DNA of 11,232 bases from UBA4823 sp034436035 (GTDB lineage: Bacteria > Chloroflexota > Anaerolineae > Anaerolineales > UBA4823). Numbering within the stretch: position 1 is the first letter of the stretch; each line of letters begins with the position of its first letter. Of the stretch, positions 1 through 7,098 are shown one piece after another. A program made the translations under genes and the position numbers. The DNA lies in assembly GCA_034436035.1 (NCBI GenBank), contig DAOTVW010000174.1, positions 1-11,232 of the forward strand, read 5' to 3'. A model generated the notes under the pieces. That model did not search any database. It saw only the letters and a list, made by a program, of their open reading frames with translations, and was not told where the DNA came from.

Positions 1-1186
1 ATACAGTCAATCCGATCCCATAAAGGGCAAAAATCCATCGTTCTCCGATCAGGTTCTCGCTAATTTTCCGCTTGTTATGGCGCCAAAATCCACCGATCAA
101 TAAGATATGGGCTATTAAAAGCAACCCACTCCAAATGCCAAAAGGTGGCTGATAGATGCGGTTGATATCCCATAGCGGAGAAAATGGAATACCGCATAGA
201 ATGAGGATTTGGATGATTGTCCAAAATATCCAATACCGATTATGAACTCTGCTCAGGAAAATCGAGCCGCCCAAAACAACCATAATGATCCCCCATGCCA
301 ATGTTGCTGTGGGTTGATTCTCAATGGTGGAAATTAAAATAAATGCGGATATCGTGATAATCCAAAATGGGCGTCCTTCGATTTCATTCTCAGCGGAAAT
401 CCATAAAATTGCAGCTGATAATGCCACAAGAATAATGATCGGGATGAAGAAACGGAGCGAATCATTTTGGCCAAACCCTGCTAAACGAACCAAAAAAGGG
501 ATCGTCACCAAAGGGGGAACAAGGCGTAAGATACTGCCAAAGCCACGCCTGATTTCTGTGTTATCCACATAAGGTATATGAAAAGGGAACACCCCTAATC
601 GTAAAACCGAGGCGATTAAATATACCCCCACCTGACCAATTCCATAAGTTGATAAAATCAACCCACTGGCACGACTGGCAAACGCTAAAATAATCCGTTC
701 CCTTAATTCGGGATGGAGCGCCTGACTCAACCAAATAAATAGCTCTACTAAATCAATCGCTGCCCAGGCTAACAACAGAGTTAATTGGTTACCAGCCAAA
801 ACTGCAAAAATCGCGAGAACAACCACTAATAAACCGCTCGCCAAAGAATTAAAATTGACCCCTTCGCTCAAAGATGGTTCGGTGAAAAGGAACGCTAGCG
901 CCAGGCTGAGCAAAGCTAATGCCAAACCCCAATTGTAACCATCGATCAATAGCGCTGGTGAATCAAGGAAGAGCTGTTGAGGCTGCCAAGCCACAAGCAG
1001 GACATAGGATGGCAGAGCAAAACGTAATCCCACAACGGCTAACCAGCTTATCGCTATGCCGCCAAAGACCGCCGTCCAGATCAACGCCATCCTAAATTTA
1101 TACTGATGCAGGATTATCGCTGCGATAAATGCCAGTAGCGGGCTGATTACAGTGGTCAGGAGTAAAATTTGATTGAAGCGTTGCAT
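1..1186 (-). CDS. Divergent NuoL/M/N-like (proton-conducting transporter family) membrane protein, C-terminus outside window
   Basis: An uninterrupted frame of 395 codons runs from ATG at 1186 to the window edge; I checked each in-frame triplet and found no stop. The protein is very hydrophobic, with about ten probable membrane segments (for example near residues 7-26, 34-54, 87-101, 118-131, 178-202, 247-262, 276-287, 297-311, 319-335 and 352-366). Family resemblance rests on local patterns. LRLGVFPFH (195-203) looks like the K-A-A-x-F-P-x-H segment of NuoL/M/N. AGNQLTLLLAW (131-141) sits where the family has its TM5 Glu helix. GIPFSPLW (332-339), followed by a long helix ending GGFWR, resembles the G-I-P-P-x-x-G-F segment of NuoN. 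The usual charged residues look replaced: Lys by Arg196, and the TM5 Glu by Ala. No other ATG is available before the in-frame stop at 1201. It starts 7 bp after dihydropyrimidinase with no clear Shine-Dalgarno, suggesting translational coupling. The coding call is firm; the family call is tentative. Confidence 0.75.
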   Translation of the reverse strand, partial: MQRFNQILLLTTVISPLLAFIAAIILHQYKFRMALIWTAVFGGIAISWLAVVGLRFALPSYVLLVAWQPQQLFLDSPALLIDGYNWGLALALLSLALAFLFTEPSLSEGVNFNSLASGLLVVVLAIFAVLAGNQLTLLLAWAAIDLVELFIWLSQALHPELRERIILAFASRASGLILSTYGIGQVGVYLIASVLRLGVFPFHIPYVDNTEIRRGFGSILRLVPPLVTIPFLVRLAGFGQNDSLRFFIPIIILVALSAAILWISAENEIEGRPFWIITISAFILISTIENQPTATLAWGIIMVVLGGSIFLSRVHNRYWIFWTIIQILILCGIPFSPLWDINRIYQPPFGIWSGLLLIAHILLIGGFWRHNKRKISENLIGERWIFALYGIGLTV

Positions 1187-1193
1187 GAGAAGG

Positions 1194-2615
1194 TCAGATT
1201 ACATTGACCCCTGCTTGGCGATGAACGAATTTACCCTCACCGGCTTTGCCTAACCATTGTCCCTCATCCACAATCAATCGTCCCCGCAAAAACACCTTGA
1301 TCGGGTAGCCAACCAATTCCCAACCTTCATACAAGTTATAATCTGTCCGATGCTGCGCTATCTTCACGCCATAAGGTATCCGCCGTTCCATATTCCAAAG
1401 GACAATATCAGCGTCTGCACCGGGAACAAGGGCGCCTTTTTGGGGGTATAACCCAAATATTTTCGCCGGGTTCGTGCTGGTGAGCGCGACAAACTGGTTG
1501 GGAGAAATTTTCCCGGAACGAACTCCATAAGTCCATAACACCGGCAGCCGATCGCCAACCCCCGGTAAACCATTGGGTATCTTGGTGAAATCATCCTTCC
1601 CCAGTTCCTTACCTGGGATGGCGATTTCTTTACCCTCATACAGGATTGGTTTTGTACCATCAAAGAAAAATGGACAATGGTCGGTGCCAATAGTTTGGAT
1701 AATTCCTTGCGCCAAGCCTTGCCACAAGCGGTTATTATCCTCCACCGTTCGCATGGGAGGAGAACAAATCCATTTTGCGCCATCACTGCGCCGTAAATGA
1801 TCGATAGTAAAGAACAAATACTGCGGACAAGTCTCCCCCATCACAGGAAGGCCTCTTTCGCGGCCATACTGGAGTTGATCCACCTCGCCGGCGGCGTTCA
1901 TGTGCACGATATATAAATGCGCCCCACTCTGGGCAGCCAAGGCAATCCCACGCAAGGTAGATTCAACTGCCCCCCATGCCGGCCGCGTTAAAGCATGCCA
2001 TTCTGGAGTTTTTTTCCCCTCTTTTAGCGCCTTTTGGATGAGGATCTCGATTACATCCCCATTCTCGGCGTGCATCATGGTTAATATGCCAGCATCTTTT
2101 GCGATCTGCATGGCAGAAAAGATCTCGCCATCCTGCAAGCGCAAACGCCCGTTATAAGCAGTGAAGACTTTTATAGTAGGCATTCCCCATTGGGATAATA
2201 AAGGTAGTTCGGCCTTTATTTGTTCATCCCACTTTGATAAGTTCATGTGAAAGCTAAAATCAATGGCTGCTTTGGGGTCGGCTTTTGCGCGCCATATTTC
2301 GATACTTTCCTTCAAAGTAGGCTTATCGAATGGCACAAAATCCATCACGGTTGTTGTCCCCCCAAAAGCAGCAGCTTTATGACCGGTGTAGTGATCGTCC
2401 GAAGAAACCGTACCTGCCATGGGTAAATCAAAATGGGTATGTGGGTCCACTCCACCAGGCATGACGGTCAATCCACTGGCATCAATCACTTCACAACCCT
2501 CTTTCGATAAGCTGCTTCCAACCGCAATAATTTTTTCACCCTCAATCAGGATGTCACCAATAAAATTTTCACTCGCGGTGAGGATATTTCCGTTTTGGAT
2601 CAGTATTTTCTTCAT
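1194..2615 (-). CDS. hydA: Dihydropyrimidinase / D-hydantoinase
   Basis: A 473-residue cyclic amidohydrolase, close to the usual length of about 460-480 for this family. These cytoplasmic enzymes use two zinc ions to open the ring of 5,6-dihydrouracil/dihydrothymine or of 5-substituted hydantoins. Metal ligands are visible in the expected order: H59 and H61 in GGVDPHTHF, the Lys expected to be carbamylated at K149 (TIKVFTAY), H182 in MMHAEN, H238 in YIVHMNAAGE, and D312 in IGTDHCPF. The conserved CSPPMR segment (284-289) is also present. The frame is intact and every ligand is conserved, so it should be active. The start is ATG at 2615, 19 bp after the stop of the upstream unknown gene, with only a weak AGG about 11 bases before it. 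Phenylhydantoinase or allantoinase activity cannot be excluded from sequence alone, but the motifs fit dihydropyrimidinase/hydantoinase best. No dihydropyrimidine dehydrogenase or beta-ureidopropionase gene is visible here. Confidence 0.93.
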   Translation of the reverse strand: MKKILIQNGNILTASENFIGDILIEGEKIIAVGSSLSKEGCEVIDASGLTVMPGGVDPHTHFDLPMAGTVSSDDHYTGHKAAAFGGTTTVMDFVPFDKPTLKESIEIWRAKADPKAAIDFSFHMNLSKWDEQIKAELPLLSQWGMPTIKVFTAYNGRLRLQDGEIFSAMQIAKDAGILTMMHAENGDVIEILIQKALKEGKKTPEWHALTRPAWGAVESTLRGIALAAQSGAHLYIVHMNAAGEVDQLQYGRERGLPVMGETCPQYLFFTIDHLRRSDGAKWICSPPMRTVEDNNRLWQGLAQGIIQTIGTDHCPFFFDGTKPILYEGKEIAIPGKELGKDDFTKIPNGLPGVGDRLPVLWTYGVRSGKISPNQFVALTSTNPAKIFGLYPQKGALVPGADADIVLWNMERRIPYGVKIAQHRTDYNLYEGWELVGYPIKVFLRGRLIVDEGQWLGKAGEGKFVHRQAGVNVI

Positions 2616-2634
2616 AAAATAATTTTACCTGAAT

Positions 2635-3195
2635 TTATCTTGATTTTGGTGCCGATTCAAGTCCCAATAACGTGGCTAACATTTGGGGGGTAATGTCATC
2701 GGGTAATGTACGGTCTTCACGCGATAAGTAATGATTCTCCGATCTTTCCCGCAGAGCCCGCCACAACATAACCCGATCCTCTTCCCTTAAAATCAAATCT
2801 GAGATTGTCTCTGCTTTCGAGATACAATCGCCCGTAGTATAAAAAAATGTGATCCGTTTCCAATCAGTGGCGGGGATTGGATTTTCTAAAGGAATCAGGG
2901 GGCCTAGTTGTATTTTATAATATTCTTGGTTGGCATAGGGATGATCTGTTTCCTCGCGCAACAATTCTGCTCTTGTTGTTAATTCATAACCCCGCACCTC
3001 AGCCAGGTAATGAATGCTCCATTTTTCCTTTTGAAATGCAGCCGTTTGATAAAATGCCAGATAATCCACTGCGATGATTTTCGGAGCAGAGCGCAGAGGA
3101 ATGCGGTACCACCCTAGCAAACGCGCGATCTCCAAATCACGGGGCGATTTCATCACCACAACAAGCACTAAAGCGGCGGGGTCAATCATTTCCAT
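2635..3195 (-). CDS. Conserved hypothetical protein with PUA/EVE-like sequence pattern
   Basis: A soluble protein of about 186 residues, with no signal peptide or membrane helix. I do not know its function. From memory, similar proteins with the pattern RDLEIA-x-x-x-GWYRIP, a following P, then DYLAFY, W-x-I-x-Y-x-AEV, DHP-x-A, EYYKI-x-LGPL and PIP occur as uncharacterised proteins in Chloroflexota and some other bacteria. The order of a hydrophobic strand with aromatic residues (DYLAFYQ), a second strand ending in AEV, then a YYKI-x-LGPL strand and a PIP turn recalls PUA-like folds such as EVE domains. That is inference only. The start is uncertain: the open frame extends back to TTG at 3252 and ATG at 3228. 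I prefer ATG at 3195 (or 3189), because residues before MIDPAAL look unlike the family and lie inside an inverted repeat. No good Shine-Dalgarno precedes any candidate. It lies 19 bp before dihydropyrimidinase, probably in one transcript. Confidence 0.72.
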   Translation of the reverse strand: MEMIDPAALVLVVVMKSPRDLEIARLLGWYRIPLRSAPKIIAVDYLAFYQTAAFQKEKWSIHYLAEVRGYELTTRAELLREETDHPYANQEYYKIQLGPLIPLENPIPATDWKRITFFYTTGDCISKAETISDLILREEDRVMLWRALRERSENHYLSREDRTLPDDITPQMLATLLGLESAPKSR

Positions 3196-3210
3196 ACTCA
3201 GAGAAATCAA

Positions 3211-3319
3211 CGACAGAGGCTGTCTCATTGGAAAACATTGGTTCAGGAGCAATACGTTGTTTTCCTTGATATCTCTTCCTGAACCAGATTCATGCCCTTT
3301 TGTGACAGCCTCCTGATCG
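3211..3319. repeat. Nested imperfect inverted repeat filling the intergenic gap
   Basis: Two sets of inverted arms share one centre. The inner arms are a perfect 10-bp match, TGGTTCAGGA at 3239-3248 and TCCTGAACCA at 3277-3286, separated by 28 bases. The outer arms contain a perfect 9-bp match, GAGGCTGTC at 3216-3224 and GACAGCCTC at 3304-3312. They extend outward to 3211 and 3319 if two single-base bulges are allowed. The flanks between inner and outer arms are 14 and 17 bases and do not pair well. The element occupies nearly all of the 127-bp space between the PLP enzyme stop (3323) and the preferred start of the next gene (3195). In RNA it could form a two-part hairpin. No run of T follows on the minus strand, so it is not a standard intrinsic terminator. 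It could be a regulatory or processing hairpin, a protein-binding site, or the relic of a small MITE-like element. Confidence 0.7.
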
Positions 3320-3322
3320 GAA

Positions 3323-4789
3323 TTAAAGTAACCCTACATCATGATTGAATTCTTCGATTAATGCATCGATTTCAGGAACCTGTTTCTGAACGTCTGTCCA
3401 GTAATTCGGTTGATACCATTGCTCGAGGATTTCTTCATAAGTTTTGCCTTGCTGCTCAACCCAAGTGTAATATTTCAAGTTATGCACCCGGCGTCGATCG
3501 GTATAACGTAATTCCAACATATTATCGGTGGATTGACCCATTAAGTAGTGGGCAAAATGAGCCGCTGCGTCATTCTCGGTATATTCGCCATATTCTTCGT
3601 GCATTTCTTTCAAGCGGCTGCCATAGAGCTGCATCGAGTCGGTAAGTACCGTTAAAACAATATCATTTTCACCTAATTCATAGTACTTTGCCATTTTGAT
3701 AGCAGAAAGCACGTTGGAAATCCCAGAGAATCCGAGCAGGTCTAATTTCTCTACCATCTGTTCTGGAACCCCTTTCTTCACCAAGAAAGCCCGTCCCACA
3801 GGTTCATTGAATAAGCGCGCCAGATTGACAACGGCGTTATCATCAATGGCTACAACGAGATCGGTATTTTTCGTATTATGGATCCAGGGAACATGTTTAT
3901 CCCCAATGCCTTCGATGCGGTGAGCGCCAAATCCATTCTCTAAAAGGGTTGGGCATTGGAGCGCTTCACTTGCACAAATCTTGCTGGCTGGGAATAACTG
4001 CTTCATGTAATCACCGCTGGCTATCGTGCCAGCGGACCCGGTTGCCGAAACCATACCGCGATAAGTATCATTGGGCCGCATGGTGTTTTTCAAGACTTCT
4101 TCCATAGCATGACCGGTTACTTCATAGTGCCAAAGGTAATTGCCAAATTCGTCGAATTGGTTGAAAATCATCAAATCTTCGCCCGATTTTCTTAATTCCC
4201 AGCACTTATCAAAAATTTCTTTTACGTTTGATTCGCTTCCGGGGGTAGCAATAACTTCACCGGCGATCTTGGATAGCCATTCAAAGCGCTCACGGCTCAT
4301 TCCTTCTGGCAAGATGGCGATGGATTCGCAAGCAAGTAAGGCTGAATCATACGCACCACCCCGGCAATAATTCCCCGTTGAGGGCCATACCGCTTTTTGG
4401 GTGGTCGGGTCAAATTGCCCAGTAACGAGTCGGGGAACCAGGCAGCCAAATGCTGCTCCCACTTTATGCGCACCCGTTGGGAACCATTTTCCAACTAACA
4501 CAATAATCCTGGCTTCCACACCAGTTAAACTCTTGGGAAGTTCCATATAATTCACACCATTGAAGCCACCACCGCTATCGACTGGTTCGTTTTTCCAGGT
4601 GATGCGGAACAAATTGCGCGGGTTCACGTCCCATAAACCGATCGACCGCAGCTCATTTTTAATTTTCGCTGGGATGAGGGTTGGGTCTTTCATCTGTGCA
4701 AAAGTTGGAATGATAATGTTTCGTTCGCGAACTCGTTGAACGGCTCTCTTACGCCGTTCCGGGATTACAGTTAAATCAATCTTAGCCAT
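3323..4789 (-). CDS. Fold-type II PLP-dependent enzyme (TrpB/cysteine synthase-like), substrate unknown
   Basis: A 488-residue cytoplasmic enzyme of the pyridoxal-phosphate fold-type II group. The likely Schiff-base lysine is K109 in PTGAHKVGAAFG, which resembles the TGAHK-x-N segment of tryptophan synthase beta. STGN at 137-140 matches the substrate-carboxylate loop found across this fold, and the glycine-rich phosphate-binding loop is GSAGT at 251-255. It is longer than O-acetylserine sulfhydrylase (about 310), with an N-terminal extension of about 90 residues and a distinctive C-terminal part containing HNLKYYTWVEQQGKT. I do not recognise a characterised member with this architecture; possible roles are beta-replacement, beta-elimination or thiolase-associated chemistry on an amino acid. 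The start is ATG at 4789, supported by AGAGGAG at 4799-4805 with 9 bases of spacing. A 76-bp gap separates it from the upstream glycosyltransferase, so it may have its own promoter, though I could not identify one with confidence. Confidence 0.88.
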   Translation of the reverse strand: MAKIDLTVIPERRKRAVQRVRERNIIIPTFAQMKDPTLIPAKIKNELRSIGLWDVNPRNLFRITWKNEPVDSGGGFNGVNYMELPKSLTGVEARIIVLVGKWFPTGAHKVGAAFGCLVPRLVTGQFDPTTQKAVWPSTGNYCRGGAYDSALLACESIAILPEGMSRERFEWLSKIAGEVIATPGSESNVKEIFDKCWELRKSGEDLMIFNQFDEFGNYLWHYEVTGHAMEEVLKNTMRPNDTYRGMVSATGSAGTIASGDYMKQLFPASKICASEALQCPTLLENGFGAHRIEGIGDKHVPWIHNTKNTDLVVAIDDNAVVNLARLFNEPVGRAFLVKKGVPEQMVEKLDLLGFSGISNVLSAIKMAKYYELGENDIVLTVLTDSMQLYGSRLKEMHEEYGEYTENDAAAHFAHYLMGQSTDNMLELRYTDRRRVHNLKYYTWVEQQGKTYEEILEQWYQPNYWTDVQKQVPEIDALIEEFNHDVGLL

Positions 4790-4798
4790 TTTATAATA

Positions 4799-4805
4799 CT
4801 CCTCT
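4799..4805 (-). promoter_or_regulatory. Shine-Dalgarno of the PLP enzyme gene
   Basis: On the minus strand this reads AGAGGAG, with 9 bases before ATG at 4789. It is one of the better ribosome binding sites in the window and fixes the start of this gene. Confidence 0.8.
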
Positions 4806-4828
4806 TATCACAATAAAATAATTTGATG

Positions 4829-4850
4829 ACTATCGGGTGTTCCTGATAGT
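4829..4850 (-). terminator. Possible weak hairpin terminator after the glycosyltransferase gene
   Basis: ACTATC and GATAGT form a 6-bp stem (4829-4834 with 4845-4850). It continues past one mismatch with two G-C pairs around a 4-base loop. It lies 15 bases after the glycosyltransferase stop. The downstream minus-strand sequence is AT-rich but lacks an immediate run of T, so termination would be weak; an RNA-processing or stabilising hairpin is an alternative. Confidence 0.35.
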
Positions 4851-4865
4851 AATATCCTTTGGAAG

Positions 4866-5822
4866 TTATTCTTCTTTTTGTCTCGTTTCCTGGTTCTTTG
4901 GATAACGTACAATGTATAAAGGTCTCCCTTTTGCCTCATCATAAATCCGTCCAATGTATTCGCCCAGGATCCCGAGTGAAATCAGTTGTACGCCGCCGAG
5001 AAACAACACAGCAATCAAAGTGGTAGCTTGCCCAAAAAAAGCTTGCGAACCTGATTGACGAAGGATGATAACCACCGGGATTGCAAGAATGCTGAGCCCA
5101 GCGGAAATAAAACCCATATAGGTTGCGATTTGTAAAGGTAAATAGGAAAAACTGGTAATCGCATCGAATGCAAATTTAAACATCTTGCGAAAAGGATATT
5201 TGGTTGTACCTGCAAAACGAGCAGCCCGGCGGTAAGGTACACCAGTCTGTTTAAATCCGACCCAAACCGACATGCCTCTTAAAAAACGATGCCGTTCGCG
5301 CATTTGTTTTAACACATCGACAACGCTGCGATCCAACAATCGAAAATCACCGCTATCGAGAGGGATCTTCACATCGGTGATGCGATAAATAATGCGATAA
5401 AAAAGAGAAGCAGTTGCCAATTTGAACCAGCTCTCGCCTTCGCGCTCCGTACGAACTGCATAGACGACTTCATATCCTTCCTGCCATTTCTCGATTAGAT
5501 CTTTGATTACCTCTGGCGGGTCTTGTAAATCTGCATCCATGATTACCACAGCATTGCCGCGGCTATAATCTAACCCGGCAGTGACCGCAAGCTGATGGCC
5601 AAAATTACGCGCAAAGATGATCGGGCGAATGTGTTCATTGACTTTGGCTACCTCCAGGATCAGTTCTGTTGAACCATCCGTTGAGCCATCGTCAACTAAC
5701 AACAATTCCCATGTCAATCCGATTTCATCGAAAACCGCTTGGACACGCCGCACTAGCTCCGGTAAAGATTGGATTTCATTATAGACGGGTGCCACAACCG
5801 AGATTTGTGGAAGATCGACCAT
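4866..5822 (-). CDS. Family 2 glycosyltransferase, polyprenyl-phosphate (GtrB/DPM1-like) type
   Basis: A 318-residue membrane-anchored glycosyltransferase. The N-terminal GT-A domain has VVAPVYNE (9-16), LLVDDGSTDGS (41-51) and the nucleotide-sugar/metal site DADLQDPPE (96-104). The region RHRFLRG-x-x-x-WVGF (178-190), followed by PYRRAARFAGTTKYP (196-210) and SFSYLPL (224-230), is typical of enzymes that move a sugar from UDP/GDP onto polyprenyl phosphate. Two membrane helices follow (about 229-254 and 266-290), then the family's GEYIGRIYDE segment and a basic-acidic tail. Family members make lipid-linked glucose, mannose or related donors on the inner face of the membrane for cell-surface glycosylation; the exact sugar cannot be read from sequence. 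ATG at 5822 lies 1 bp after the threonine synthase stop, with GGAAAGG at 5827-5833 as ribosome binding site, so the two are translationally coupled. No flippase or glycan cluster lies alongside. Confidence 0.92.
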   Translation of the reverse strand: MVDLPQISVVAPVYNEIQSLPELVRRVQAVFDEIGLTWELLLVDDGSTDGSTELILEVAKVNEHIRPIIFARNFGHQLAVTAGLDYSRGNAVVIMDADLQDPPEVIKDLIEKWQEGYEVVYAVRTEREGESWFKLATASLFYRIIYRITDVKIPLDSGDFRLLDRSVVDVLKQMRERHRFLRGMSVWVGFKQTGVPYRRAARFAGTTKYPFRKMFKFAFDAITSFSYLPLQIATYMGFISAGLSILAIPVVIILRQSGSQAFFGQATTLIAVLFLGGVQLISLGILGEYIGRIYDEAKGRPLYIVRYPKNQETRQKEE

Positions 5823-5823
5823 T

Positions 5824-7077
5824 TTACCTTTCCAAATATTGCTTCAAGGCTTTCATACTTGGTTCAATGATTGGAGCTTCCTGCACTGCTTGCATCGCAG
5901 CTTTGACATCTTTCAATCCGCTGCCTGTGTTAAGGACCAAAACAGTGTCTGTTGATTGCACCAATCCATTTTGGGCAGCTTTGACAAATCCGGCATAAGC
6001 AGTTGCACCTGCTGGCTCCGCAAAAATACCCACTTTACCCAAAGCCGCTATGGCTGTTAGGATTTCAGTATCTTCAACGGTTATGTAAGTGCCATTGGTT
6101 TCCCTAGCCGCACGCACCGCTCTCACGCCATCGCGTGGTAAATCAACGGAAATACTGTCAGCTAGGGTGTTGGCAGCAACCGGTACGATCTTTTCCTTTC
6201 CACTTCGAAATGCATTTGCAATTGCTGCAGAACCGACGGCTTGAACTCCGATAATGCGCGGCATGGTCTCTAACCAGCCTAAAGTGAGTAAATCTTTAAA
6301 ACCTTTATGAATGCCCGATATGATATTGCCATCCCCAACCGATACAAACACTACCAATTTTCGAGCAGTTGATGAGAGCTTGCGCTGTTTTTCCCACCAT
6401 TCCCATATCTCAAAAGCAGCTGTTTTCTTTCCCTCTGCGGTAAATGGATTGTATCCTGTATTCCGACAATACCAGCCAAATTCTTGAGAAGCCTGAATCG
6501 TCAGGTCAAATGCGCTGTCGTAATTTCCATCAACCAGAATAACCTGCGCACCAAAAACAAGTAACTGGGCTATTTTAGCCGGTGGTGCTGTGCGCGGTGC
6601 AAATATCACTGCTTTTTGACCAATTGCTGCTGCCATTCCAGCCAATGCTGCCCCGGCATTTCCAGTTGAAGCAGTAACGACTACCTCCGCTTTGATCTCC
6701 TGCGCACGTGCCACAACCACCGCGCTGGCACGATCTTTGAAAGATGCGGTTGGGTTACGACTCTCATCTTTCACCCAAAGATCATCCACACCAAATGCTT
6801 TTCCTAAACTAGGTGTAGAAAATAGTGGTGTAAAACCAGCCCGATGAAACGGTGTATCGAAATAACCCGCCTCTCGGACTGGTAATATTGGCAGATAGCG
6901 CCATAAAGATGGCTCACTGCTTTGAAAAATCTGTTGCGGACTGACATATTTCTGTATTACAGGATAATCTAATATCACATCTAAATTGCCGCCATCATGA
7001 GGGCAAGTATATTGAACCTCCTCTGGGGCAAATTCTTTATGGCAAATTGAACAACGATAACCGACAAATGAACCCAT
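5824..7077 (-). CDS. thrC: Threonine synthase
   Basis: A 417-residue PLP enzyme that converts O-phosphohomoserine to threonine, the last step of threonine synthesis in the cytoplasm. The Schiff-base lysine is K114 in NPTASFKDRA, the STGNAG loop is at 137-142, and SVGDGN at 246-251 is the glycine-rich phosphate loop. NTGSG near the C-terminus also fits the family. The length matches bacterial ThrC of the short form that starts with a small metal-ribbon-like segment. Here that segment reads C9-x-x-C12 then C25-P-H-D-G-G, so the fourth cysteine usually seen in CP-x-CGG is Asp28; His27 or Asp28 might substitute, or the metal site may be lost. ATG at 7077 follows AAGGAAG (7083-7089) with 5 bases of spacing. 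It starts 21 bp after the second permease and 1 bp before the glycosyltransferase. No other threonine-pathway gene is present. Confidence 0.94.
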   Translation of the reverse strand: MGSFVGYRCSICHKEFAPEEVQYTCPHDGGNLDVILDYPVIQKYVSPQQIFQSSEPSLWRYLPILPVREAGYFDTPFHRAGFTPLFSTPSLGKAFGVDDLWVKDESRNPTASFKDRASAVVVARAQEIKAEVVVTASTGNAGAALAGMAAAIGQKAVIFAPRTAPPAKIAQLLVFGAQVILVDGNYDSAFDLTIQASQEFGWYCRNTGYNPFTAEGKKTAAFEIWEWWEKQRKLSSTARKLVVFVSVGDGNIISGIHKGFKDLLTLGWLETMPRIIGVQAVGSAAIANAFRSGKEKIVPVAANTLADSISVDLPRDGVRAVRAARETNGTYITVEDTEILTAIAALGKVGIFAEPAGATAYAGFVKAAQNGLVQSTDTVLVLNTGSGLKDVKAAMQAVQEAPIIEPSMKALKQYLER

Positions 7078-7098
7078 TTAATCTTCCTTTCAAAAAAG

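Noticed and set aside
111..140. Apparent stop codon breaking the membrane-protein gene near position 120
   Set aside because: It came from misreading a run of four A at 140-143. Recounting triplets shows the frame is open to the window edge.
324..572. Plus-strand open frame of 82 codons
   Set aside because: It lies antisense to the continuous minus-strand membrane-protein frame, has no recognisable domain and no ribosome binding evidence.
1364..1786. Minus-strand frame of 140 codons overlapping dihydropyrimidinase
   Set aside because: It is an alternative-frame shadow of the dihydropyrimidinase gene, which has all catalytic residues and no frameshift.
3243..3293. Sixteen-residue minus-strand open frame (ATG at 3293) behind an AGGAGG, as a leader peptide
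   Set aside because: The AGGAGG is about 15 bases from the ATG, too far for normal use, and the frame lies inside the inverted repeat with no meaningful peptide pattern.
3323..7077. The two PLP enzymes as a recent duplication
   Set aside because: They share only fold-level motifs (the active-site lysine, STGN and glycine loop); the surrounding sequence and architecture are different.
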